A DNA stretch of 64,000 bases from Siphonodentalium dalli (lineage: Eukaryota > Mollusca > Scaphopoda > Gadilida > Siphonodentaliidae), in NCBI GenBank assembly GCA_032622095.1, contig CP136064.1:176406247-176470246 (forward strand), in the 5' to 3' direction. The notes beneath the pieces are model-generated. The model had not been told where the DNA came from, ran no database searches, and was given only the letters and a program-made list of their open reading frames with translations. Numbering within the stretch: the stretch's first letter is position 1; the number at the start of each line of letters is the position of its first letter. Shown here piece after piece: positions 11,441 to 21,516 of the stretch. The position numbers and the translations under genes were made by a program.

Positions 11441-12796
11441 TAGTCCAAGTCTTCTCGTACTAAAACTAGCTAAGATTTTGGGATGGAGAGATGCTAGTAT
11501 TTAGTCCGAGATCGCGCGCATAGCCTTCTTATGACACGAGTTAAGCGTTAATGACCCGCTCAAATAAAACCACAATTATATGAAATAAAATATCACAATT
11601 GCGACAATTAAAGATATTTTCCGCAGAAGACATGCTATTTGATCTGAACCCCACATCAGTTGTGAATTGAAAGCGGTAATTTAATGCGAAAAGAGACATT
11701 TACCGCAATGTTTACAAATTTTTAAAAGTATGCGAACTCAGTTGACCTCGCGAACTGTGTTCGGCATTTTCCGTTGAAAATATTCCGTAGATTTTCGACT
11801 GACAACGCAAATTACGATGAATTCTCCATTGTAATCGTAATTATGTGTGTCAATAAATAAAAAATAAATAGATTAATTAAACATTGAAGATATAAATGTA
11901 ATACATTAAATAAATTACAGGGAATTACAACCCTCTCAAAGTTTAAAACAACGAGCATTAGAATAAATAATATGGTGATACATTTCCCACATTTGGTGGA
12001 CTTCAGCGAAATTAAGATATATACTAAGCGAACAGAGCAATATTCTGCTCTTGTTAAGCGCACAAAAAATCAAACAAAATTTGTATAAATTTTTAACCTT
12101 AAGTTTGAAAAGTCCCACTAAAACGGAAGAACTATATTTCGAAACTGTGTGATTCGGTTCTCCGATTATTTTATCAACACAAAAGTCAAAATTCACATGG
12201 ATGAAAATCACACGCATGGCAAGTCAGACACAAGAGTTCTAATTTGCTCCAATTTTGACAAGTTGCTTGCGAAAATTGTCAACAAAACTACCTTTCTGAT
12301 TCTCCATTATGTCATTAAGTTTTTAGTGCGGGAATTGTTCTCAAAGCACATTGGAAACTGGACTTTGCGGCGAACGGTTTTCGCCATTTTGTTCGGAAAA
12401 CCCCGCGCTATATATAGAAACGGAAACTAGAATACTCAGAACAAACATCGGACAATGCCGAAGTTCTTCGGAACCTGAGTTCGGCTTTCAGTTAAGTAAA
12501 CAAACAGAAAAAACAACGATGTTTGTGGCAATCAACCGGAATATTCTATGTGTAATTTAACATTAAAGTTAGATTATTATACACCATTCTGACCATAAGA
12601 TGTCACTCTTTCCGACGTATATAGCATCATGTATTGCTTTGTTAGGTAAATCGAGTAAAATACACCACAGATTCCCGCCACAGATCCTGGGCGTAACTCG
12701 TGTCATAAGAAGGCTATGCGCGCGATCTCGGACTAAATACTACCATCTCTCCATCCCAAAATCTTAGCTAGTTTTAGTACGAGAAGACTTGGACTA
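11441..12796. mobile_element. Mutator-like DNA transposon, non-autonomous, 103-bp TIRs, 9-bp TSD
   Basis: Terminal inverted repeats 11441-11543 and 12694-12796 match over 103 bp with a single mismatch. They start tagtccaagtcttctcgtac. Identical 9-bp direct repeats gtgtgtggg flank the element (11432-11440 and 12797-12805). Long TIRs with a 9-bp duplication are typical of the Mutator/MULE superfamily. The 1.15-kb interior has only short frames with no recognisable transposase, so movement would need a protein supplied elsewhere. The near-identical arms imply a recent insertion. Confidence 0.75.
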
Positions 12797-12839
12797 GTGT
12801 GTGGGCTGCGTGGCGTGAATATGTATTGAAATATAAGGT

Positions 12840-13615
12840 CATACGTAATAACATTAAATCTCAAGAAACCCCGCGAAAACAAAACAAAATCACATTTAAT
12901 GTTTTAAGTTATTTCCTTCATAAAAAGAATCTTCGTGATAATGAACTTTCTCAATACTTTAGAATATAGAATCAACCTTAAAATAACAAAAACCTTCGGA
13001 ATAGAGAACTTTCGGAATAACGAACCTTCGGAATAGTGAACCTTCGGAATAGCGAACACTCAGAATAGAGAACCTTCGGAATAGTGGACCTTCGGGATAG
13101 CGAACCTTCGGAATAGAGACATGCCCCCCCCCCAATATGCATATTATATGCCCAGAGTTCAAAGGTATGGGCCCATAAATTTATAAAATTGGCCCTTATA
13201 ATATTGAACCCCAAATTAGAGCCCGTGCAGAACAAAACTCAAGTCAACTGTACCTGTGTCATGTCCCAATGCAGGAGGGTCCATATATACCACAACATTC
13301 ATATTATATGCCAAGAATTCAAAGGTATGGGCCCACGTAATGACATTAAATCTCAAGAAAACCTGCGAAAACAAAACAAAATCACATTTAATGTTTTAAG
13401 TTATTTCCTTCACAAAAAGAATCTTCGTGATGAACCCTCTCAATACTTTAGAATATAGAATTAGCCTTAAAATAACAAAAACCTTCGGAATAGAGAACCT
13501 TCGGAATAGCAAACCTTCGGAATAGTGATCCTTCGGAATAGCGAACATTCAGAATAGAGAACCTTCGGAATAGTGGACCTTCGGGATAGCGAACCTTCGG
13601 AATATAGACATGCCC
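12840..13615. repeat. About 490-bp direct duplication carrying a 16-bp minisatellite
   Basis: Segments 12845-13130 and 13336-13612 are near-identical direct copies. Each begins with aacattaaatctcaagaaa, continues to a tandem array of the 16-bp unit gaaccttcggaatagc (about eight units), and ends at a C-tract. A shared ttcaaaggtatgggccca lies between and at the junction. The proline/arginine-like frames across the array are repeat translations. Confidence 0.7.
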
Positions 13616-15079
13616 CCCCCCAATTACACCGGTGGCGTAAACACATGTGCTAATCTGTGTCGGATTATCGTGACTCTATCGGTACGGTTTACTCAAGTAC
13701 GAGAATACCTATCACCCATAATGCATTCGCCCATTGGTCCACGCGTAAATCAAATGTCCAAAACATCTTACACCGGTGGCGTAAACAAGAAAACCATAGT
13801 CAGAAATGGTAACGCCCCCAAGATCATATTATTAGCCATAGATATAAATTATAATATAAAATATATTGGTTACATGAATGCACCGCCTCAGAATTCCGTT
13901 AAAACAACAAATCCTTCAAATTATTACAAAACACTACGGCTCATTACTGCAGGCTTTTCATTCACAAAACCAGAAAGCTTCTAAATGCGGATCAAAAATT
14001 GTGTTCCCGCCATAAAATCTTCAAGTGTGCATGGCCCAGCAATTGTTCATACCTAAAACTCGAACGCAATTAACGCGGTCATAATAGTTACATACTGCAA
14101 CTATAAGACATCCAGCGAATACACACGCCACGAAAACCCGAAATGTGTTGTCCTGCGAGATATCCCATCGCTATAGCTCAATTTGACACGGTCAGATTAG
14201 CCTTTCTGCAATATCCTAAAACAACAAAGCTTCTCAAATCATCGGCATAGTCAATAGAACTTTCACGAACTTGGACATTCAAACTACAGCTTTTACCGGA
14301 CTCGAGTCGCAGTACAACTTTAACGCGTCCCAAAATAACCGGAAAAAAACAATTATCTATTTATAAAATGCCCATAGGACCACAGATTTATAAAATTTGT
14401 AGAACAGTATACACCGGTGGCGTTAAATAGGGAGTAGTTGTATGCTTATGTGTAATGTATATAGGTGTACATGGAATGACTATACGGTCATGATTGCTGA
14501 AGTGTATAGGCACACCTGACCCCGACCTGACATTGAACTTTAAAACAGTCAATTCAATGTCAATTTGGGTAAAACTGACGGATTTCGACGAAATTTGATA
14601 CTTAGGGATACTTTTGTCCGGGGAGTGTTTTGAACGGGTCAAATTGTGACCCCGGTGTCACCTTGACCTTCAATATGGTCAATCAAAAGTCACATCGGGT
14701 AAAACGGATGGATTTCGACGAAATTTGATACCTATGGGTACTTTTGTCGGGGGAATGTTTTGGACGGGTCAAATCATGACCCCGATCTGACCTTGACTTT
14801 CAAAATAGTCAATTCAAGGTCAAATCGCGCCTGTGGCCGGAAATCAGATGGGAAACAGCCCGGACGAAGTCGGGCCCATCAGCTAGTGCAATAAAGAAGA
14901 CAGTTTGAAGAATGTAATGTATAACACGAGAAACGGGAAAACTTGATATATGGAAGTATGCAAATTTCCCACATGGAATTTGAAAGCTAGTTTATATTAT
15001 AATTATATTATAATTTATATTTATGGCTACTAATATGATCTTGGTGGCGTTACCATTTCTGACTATGGTTTTCTTGTTA
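13616..15079. repeat. Inverted repeat of about 85-90 bp enclosing a Helitron 3' end
   Basis: The arm at 13785-13870 (aacaagaaaaccatagtcag...) reappears inverted at about 14985-15079 with few differences. The motif acaccggtggcgt(t/a)aa occurs at 13625, 13770 and 14411. The interior holds the + strand Helitron-like end at 14520-14886. A 124-codon open frame (13610-13984) crosses the left arm and shows no recognised domain. The arms may be TIRs of a larger transposon, but a target duplication was not identified. Confidence 0.5.
14520..14886 (+). mobile_element. Helitron-like 3' end with 122-bp monomers
   Basis: About two and a half copies of the monomer seen inverted at 10425-10990 (gatttcgacgaaatttgata, gaccttgac). 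They are followed by a gcccggacgaagtcgggc hairpin and CTAG at 14883-14886. The termini match Helitron 3' ends, and no replication protein is encoded. Confidence 0.6.
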
Positions 15080-15142
15080 TTTATTGTCCCCCGAAAATTC
15101 TACTCCACTGTGACAATTTAGTTGGAACTGCCGATGGTTTTG

Positions 15143-15622
15143 TTAAAGGTACTCAATCCGTAAAGAGGGTCCCCATCTCAACAGATTCCAACAACAACAA
15201 TCCGATCAGATGGTCCTATATTACTATTTCTTTGGCTTTGGGGGTAAAAAATATTTGACTCGAGTCGAGGAACCCATTAAACAAAGCTCAGAGTTATTAG
15301 ATATTGATTTTGAAATTTGTTATGTTCTCGAGATGAGTACTAATAATTGCCGTCAATTTCGTATCCTGCTCGAGATTTTTACACCAAAACTCTATTCAAA
15401 CAGACAAGGATGGATAACTCTAAAATCAAGTGGTAATAAAAACGCAATTTTGACTGAGATCTGGGCCAGAAAGTATTCCCGATAATGAAAAATAATAGAT
15501 TTCTAAAATTGATATCTAACAAATCTGATGGGTGACTTCCTCGACTCGAATCAAATATTTTTGACCCCCGAAGCCATTGAAATAGTAATTGAGAGGAGTT
15601 TTATCGGATTGAGTACCTTTAA
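15143..15622. mobile_element. TTAA MITE, family 1 (copy 1)
   Basis: TTAA at 15143 and 15619 flanks inverted ends AGGTACTCAATCCG. Both arms extend inward with tactatttctttggcttt..gggggt and the gactcgagtcgag motif. Other copies lie at 31447, 37453 and 51157, all with TTAA on both sides. Non-coding; the 91-codon frame inside is incidental. Confidence 0.7.
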
Positions 15623-16259
15623 GTGCACTGATTTTGTCGCTGACAGTACCTGACTATATAGTGAACAGATCGATATATACATATACCCGGCGCCATATAA
15701 TCTAAACATATTCGACGGCCTATACATGTGTTAGCATTTACATATATGTTATGCATGTTTATTATCAAGCAGCGAACAGTCTTTGTATGAGTTTCCACAT
15801 TTTAATAACGAAAAAATGCCCCAAAAATGCGAACCATCGTTGGTATCAATGTATCGAATCCTCCGAGCTCACAAGAAATCCTCGGATCGATTACGCTGAG
15901 TCTCGATCACTCTCAAAGATGGATACTTTTAAATAACCGTGATGAATTACTTATCATGAAAGCTCTCTAATTAAACTTATTTTAAAACGTTCAGCATCCA
16001 TACACACAGGCTACCCACATCACCAGTAGCCTATGTATGGCAGTATATATACTGTTCAACTTAGCTCACAATATATTTTGCTCGCAACAGATCCCGAAAG
16101 TTTTTACTCATTGATCATAATAGAGTTCTCCCCCTTGCATCATCAAGCTTTTACTCACGTACAGCATTCTTATTTCGCTTGTCATATCATTATGTACTAA
16201 AATTCTTTATATATTAAATATATTTTTCTTGTGGGAAGAAAGCGTAATAACCCCCATTG
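15623..16259. other. Intergenic, no gene seen
   Basis: AT-rich, with no repeat family or credible exon recognised. Confidence 0.4.
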
Positions 16260-17696
16260 AAAGAACTACGGCGGCCTGGAACCGCCACCTCCTCTCCAGT
16301 TAGTATCCTGATATATCAGGTTACGTATCCTGATATATCAGGTTATTATCCTGATATATCAGGTTATTATCCTGATATATCAGGTTATTATCCTGATATA
16401 TCATGTTATTATCCTGATATATCAGGTTATTATCCTGATATAGCAGGTTACGTATCCTGATATATCAGGTTATTATCCTGATATACCAGGTTATGTCTCG
16501 ACCAATCCAGAGTGTCGTCTCATTGGCGGAGGCTTGCGGTTGGTTGGATTCTTGGTCAATATTGTTAGGCCAATGTATTCTCTTATATATGCGACGCTAC
16601 CAGTAGGAGACTCGCATATATAAAAGAGTTCATTGGCACAGGTTTGCAAAATGCCAAGGAGCCCAAGTCATGGAAGTGTTAGCAAGAACCGAACCATCCA
16701 CTGGGCGATGACCAGTCCACTATTAACCCTTTATATACTAAATAATCATTGACGAGTAGTTCCCTTCGGAAATGATTAGATAATAAGTTCAAATGAAAGT
16801 GTCAATGACACTGTAGCTCAACGTTGGGAGGTGTTAATTTCATGCTGAGCTGTCAATAGAATGATAAAGGACTCCTATAATAGAAGAATGAAAGTAAAAA
16901 TTTACAATAATGTACGCAATGGGCTTGTATTCTGTAGATGATATTATTTTCATTTAAAACATTTCACCAATAAATGAGGGATGCATGGTGTGCGAATGAA
17001 ATCCTGCTGGAGTCCATGTTTTCTTTTCATGAATTTCGTAATAATTGGATACCTCCCATGTTTTTCAATGACATTTTTTGTGGCTCCCATCTCCCAGAAG
17101 ATCCATATGAAGTTCAGTAAGGACTGTATAAAGTATGTGGTCTGTATTGTGTGCCAAAGCATTTAGTCATACAAAGTTTGAAATCCAAAATGGCGGAAAT
17201 GCTTTCAATGAAATTCGGAAACATTTGATATCCCCAGAGGTGACCCAAAACACGCCTGTATAAAGTTTTAAAATATTTGTTCCGATACATGTGGGCTGCT
17301 GGGTGTGCCAATGGATCCAAATTTGAATTCCAAGATCGCTGATGGCGGCCATGTTTTCTAACGAATTTCGGGGGAAATAGATGGCTCCCATCTAGAGGTC
17401 ACCCTGAAGATCCATATGAAGTTTGGTGAGGGGTGTGTGGTTAATCGCCTACATGCCACATCACTCATCCCCATCGTCACTAAACTTAATATGGAACCAA
17501 CCACAAGCCTCCGCCAATGAGAGACGACATTCTGGATTGGTCGAGACAACCTGATATATCAGGATACATAACCTGATATATCAGGATGATAACCTGATAT
17601 ATCAGGATAATAACCTGATATATCAGGATACGTAACCTGATATATCAGGATACTAACTGAAGAGGAGGTGGCGGTTCCAGGCCGCCGTAAAGAACT
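16260..17696. mobile_element. DNA transposon with 8-bp TSD and palindromic subterminal satellites
   Basis: Direct repeats aaagaact (16260-16267, 17689-17696) flank inverted ends beginning ACGGCGGCCTGGAACCGCC. Next to each end is a 21-bp tandem array built on the palindrome CCTGATATATCAGG: nine units on the left (16304-16494) and five on the right (17550-17655). The inverted arms then continue with ccaatccaga..gtcgtctcattggcggag. An 8-bp TSD is compatible with hAT-type transposition, although the ACGG terminus is not typical. The interior has no transposase. It instead contains a fragment of the TTAA hairpin MITE (about 16560-16690) and pieces of the 165-bp monomer family (16787-17450). Confidence 0.7.
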
Positions 17697-17770
17697 TTAT
17701 TAAACAAAATGATTTTTTCTCCTCACAGCAAATCAGCTCGACTGCATTTCCAACAACATAATTATAAACT

Positions 17771-18172
17771 TTGCAATCGAAAGTAGCTTACAAAGGAACA
17801 GGGGCACTGTTGTTACACAGATCGGTTGCTTTGGTTACAGTTTGGTATACATGTGCTTGTCACAATTTATCTCAAATCATTGAGCAAAACAGGTTAACAT
17901 TGCAGGTTTATCCCAGTTTTTTGCCCGATTTACTACCTTCGTTCATTCAAATTTTCTCTGATTTTTTCCCCGTTCTGCTTGCAACAACATTAATACTAAC
18001 AAATTTCATTTTTGGTATACAAGTTGGTTGCCACACTGCTCGAGTTAGTACGAAAATCAGGTTTATTCCAATTTGTTGGCCTCTGGTATATATGCGATGG
18101 CTCTTAGTTTGTATATTTTTCGCGACTTCAGTATTTATATGTATTCTTTATTTCTTCCATTCATGGAAATGA
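17771..18172 (+). other. Open frame of 133 codons, function unknown
   Basis: An intronless frame with two hydrophobic stretches (around residues 63-87 and 109-129) that could be membrane spans. No family is recognised, and there is no paired promoter or conserved neighbour. In AT-rich DNA, T-rich frames are readily hydrophobic, so chance is the likelier explanation. Confidence 0.15.
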
Positions 18173-19255
18173 ATTATACTAAAGTATAAATACTGATATT
18201 TTCGTCTATTTGAACTTAAGTCCAATTCCTCGCCGAATTCACAAATATGTGGTATTAGCACTTAAGTACAATTCATTTGCACTTAAGTGCAATTCAACTG
18301 TATAAGAAACACCCCCAATCAGAGATTAGGCTGGTCTGGTGTTGCTCATATGGCGGACTTTTTGTGAAAATGGTTGGCCATGTCAGAATTAACTTCACAA
18401 TATTTATCTGACAAACAATAATAACTAGTTCCTACTTAACATAAGTGCAAATGCTAAGCAGGAACTATAGATGACTGTTTGTCCTACCTATCCATGCCAT
18501 ATATAGATTTAGTTATATATATGCCGATACATGGGCGCGCATGGTCATTTTCCTATTTACAGGGGTGTAGCCTATCGATTTAAGACTGAGAACCCATGAC
18601 CTCCCTTTAGGAGTCTGTGCCAATTTCCTACTTACTGTATACATGTAGGTCTATGGGTATCCATGTGGGTCCATGACCGTCCGGATCATGTTGGGGCATC
18701 AGTCATGTCATCATGTGGCGCCTTTAACTCACATGATTTGCTTCATCATATAATTGGAGAAGAACGTGTATGAATTTTAACACACTTGTATCACTGTCAG
18801 TTTTTGGTGCCCTCTCTCCCCAGTCATGACTCGATCAGCACGAATGTGAATTCCATTCCTTATTCGAAATTTTTATATTTAGATCAAACAAAGGGTGCTG
18901 TAAGGTGGCCCAACAAAGCACTCTTTTCCCACACACACTCCGATCCAAAATGACCACCGTCCAGAGGGGTTCAACTAGAGGACACATGCAGTTTCTCGGC
19001 CCCTTCAGCCACCCCTTAACATATTTTAGTCATATAAAGAGAGTTGTAGGGTGTCTCCACAACCCACACACCCCAACCTAATGCAAAATTGCCGACCCAT
19101 GCCATTTCTCGACACAGGTCCACAGAACAAAAATTTACCCCACCCCCGGGCCATAATACTTAATCATAAGTGAGTGCAATTAAACTGTATAAGAAACACC
19201 TCCATTTGTATGGAGGGTTATTATATATATAGGGTCATTATATATATAGGGTCAC
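18173..19255. other. Intergenic with short dispersed repeats
   Basis: The block (g)tgcaatt(c/a)aactgtataagaaacacc occurs at about 18285 and 19170, and cacttaagt motifs cluster at 18210-18300. No gene is seen. Confidence 0.4.
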
Positions 19256-19259
19256 AATC

Positions 19260-19640
19260 CTAACTTCACATTTTAATTCTAACTTAACATTTTAATTCTT
19301 ATATTTTAATTCTAACTTAACATTTTAATTCTAACTTAACATTTTAATTCTTATATTTTAATTCTATTTACATTCTATTTACATTCTATTTACATTCTAT
19401 TTACATTCTATTTACATTATATTTACATTCTATTTACATTCTATTTACATTCTATTTACATTCTATTTACATTCTATTTCTATTTACATTCTATTTACAT
19501 TCTATTTACATTCTATTTACATTCTATTTACATTCTATTTCTATTTACATTCTATTTACATTCTATTTACATTCCAGAAACATTCTATTAACTCTAACTT
19601 AATCTTTTAATTCTTATATTTTAATTCTATAATTGTTGAA
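19260..19640. repeat. 11-bp minisatellite (TTTACATTCTA)n with flanking taattct repeats
   Basis: The unit ctatttacatt is repeated about eighteen times (19365-19575) with two interruptions where the acatt part is missing. Both sides carry related taacttaacattttaattct repeats, so the array appears to have grown inside an older one. Confidence 0.8.
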
Positions 19641-21290
19641 ATTGTAATGAGCATAAAACACCAACACCTGCAACGCAACCATTTGTTATATTGTTTACTA
19701 TATTATTATGTTCATTAGTTTATTATATTGTAATTATTCTTGATTATTATATTGTAAGTATTCTTGATTATTATATTGTAACTATTATTGATTGACAAAT
19801 AAAACCTATTCTATCCTTCTCTGGTAAAATTGGAGAATGTTGAATTTCATTCAAATTAGAGAAAGAAAAAAAAAACAAACAAACAAAAACATTATGGTCC
19901 CGATAAATTGATTAATCAAAAGTTTTCAACATAGAACAAAGAGTTTTACAACATGTTTGTGATCCCGACTGCAGGCTCTGTCCACGGCATATATATATAC
20001 ACATTGAAAAAATGGTTACGAATGCGATTGTCAAAAACTTTTCAGAAAAGGTTTCGTTTTGATATATTCAGTTTGAAGAATTAATGTGACATTTTTTTTA
20101 TAAAACAACATTTCAATGACATATATGCCTTGGCGATTGTATCCCAATGCAAATTGAACTGTTGTGTGATGAATATCGTGTTGTCAAGCGATGCGTGCGG
20201 TTTATCTTCATCCTATATATGGATGTTCTGATTAATATTTTTTTATGAGAATATCTGCATGTATCATATCGAATACCGGTACCTCAAAGATATGAAATGC
20301 CACAGCTGTCTTGCTCTATATATATCATTAAAGGGATTTGTGTTCCAGATATAGCTAATATTTTGACTTGCCCCGGTTAATGTTCCAATTTCCCCCTTCT
20401 TTCAAACAAACTGGGGCATGTTGGAACAAGAATATTTTCGACTTTTTCTATGTTAAAAGTGAAATAGGTCATATATAGTGATATGCATATGCTAGTATAG
20501 TACCGGTCTTTGACATAATACATAATATTTAGACAAAAAGAAGAAATCGTCCATGCTCACATTTCCCTATATATGTATGATAGAATAAAAAAACGTTAAA
20601 AGTAACATGCCCCGCGCTCTCCTACTTATTCCTGCAAAGATACATTGTGTTTCATTAGTTTGAAGTAAAACAATAAAAATATTATGAACTATATTGCAAC
20701 TTGAAGAATATTACTTTCTATTGTTTTTTTTTTGTAATATGTATATATACACATTTTATAATATTGTAACGATGACTTTATATCTGGATGGTATTGCGTA
20801 AAAATAATTAAGTCACCAATTCAACCCAGATTATTTGGTCCTATTAAATCCGCTTTATATATGGGCCCAGTCTTATTAAAACCAGACCTAATTTTCATTA
20901 CTTTCAACTTAGAGTTGACTGTAAGGAAACCTTGGTCTAGTAATTAACTAGACTGATATGGGCCCAGAGGGATTCATGTCTGTCATGCATATCTCCAGTA
21001 AATATCATTCTTTTCTGTTTCAACTTCACCAAAACTGCCTATAATTTTCCACTCAATTACTGTTTCCAGTGTGTCTGTCAAAAAATAAATACAATGATAC
21101 TTATCAACAGTTAGGAAGTTATGACATAATATAAACCTGCCCGCAGGGACATGTCCAAATTGTGTGGACAAGAAGCGTTAATTAATATAGCGTTTAATGA
21201 AAGAACCTGTGTGGGGCCTCAATACTAGCTCTTTATCGATTGGATGACCCAATTTGACGTCATATTGAATATTCATGTGAGATCCTGCGA
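19641..21290. other. Upstream intergenic region of the ATP1B gene
   Basis: Near 19690-19800 a segment like gattattatattgtaa is repeated three or four times. The rest is AT-rich with scattered tatatata runs. No TATA box at a convincing distance from the ATP1B start codon could be assigned, and the transcription start is unknown. Confidence 0.4.
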
Positions 21291-21407
21291 TTTGATTGGT
21301 CCGTGATCTTTCACGCTTACGTCTCGTTCGACAGAGGTCGCTATAATTCTACCGAGGATATTGCCACTGTCATCCGATTCTCTCATCAACAACATCGTCA
21401 ACTGAAA

Positions 21408-21516
21408 ATGTCCGGAATTCCAAAACCAACTCTCAAGCAGAGGTTGACGGGCTTTGCAACTTTCTTGTATAATAGCGAGGAAGGAACTGTTCTTGGGAGA
21501 AACGGAAAAAGCTGGG
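21408..21516 (+). CDS. ATP1B: ATP1B exon 1 (coding part)
   Basis: Encodes the start Met and the cytoplasmic tail, including the conserved NSE-x-LGR-x-G-x-SW block that precedes the membrane span. Donor gtatgt at 21517; phase 1, splitting a Gly codon. The 5' UTR boundary is not determined. Confidence 0.9.

Noticed and set aside
12959-13235. Repeated FRRF/EGSLF-type peptides on the - strand
   Set aside because: Produced by the 16-bp minisatellite, which shifts frame every unit.
16304-16494. CRISPR-like regular repeats
   Set aside because: Spacing between palindromes is only 7 bp and nearly constant, the host is an animal, and the array lies inside transposon ends.
21303-21407. Upstream in-frame ATG that would extend the ATP1B N-terminus by 35 residues
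   Set aside because: The extension has no likeness to beta-subunit N-termini, and the ATG at 21408 has the better context and expected length.
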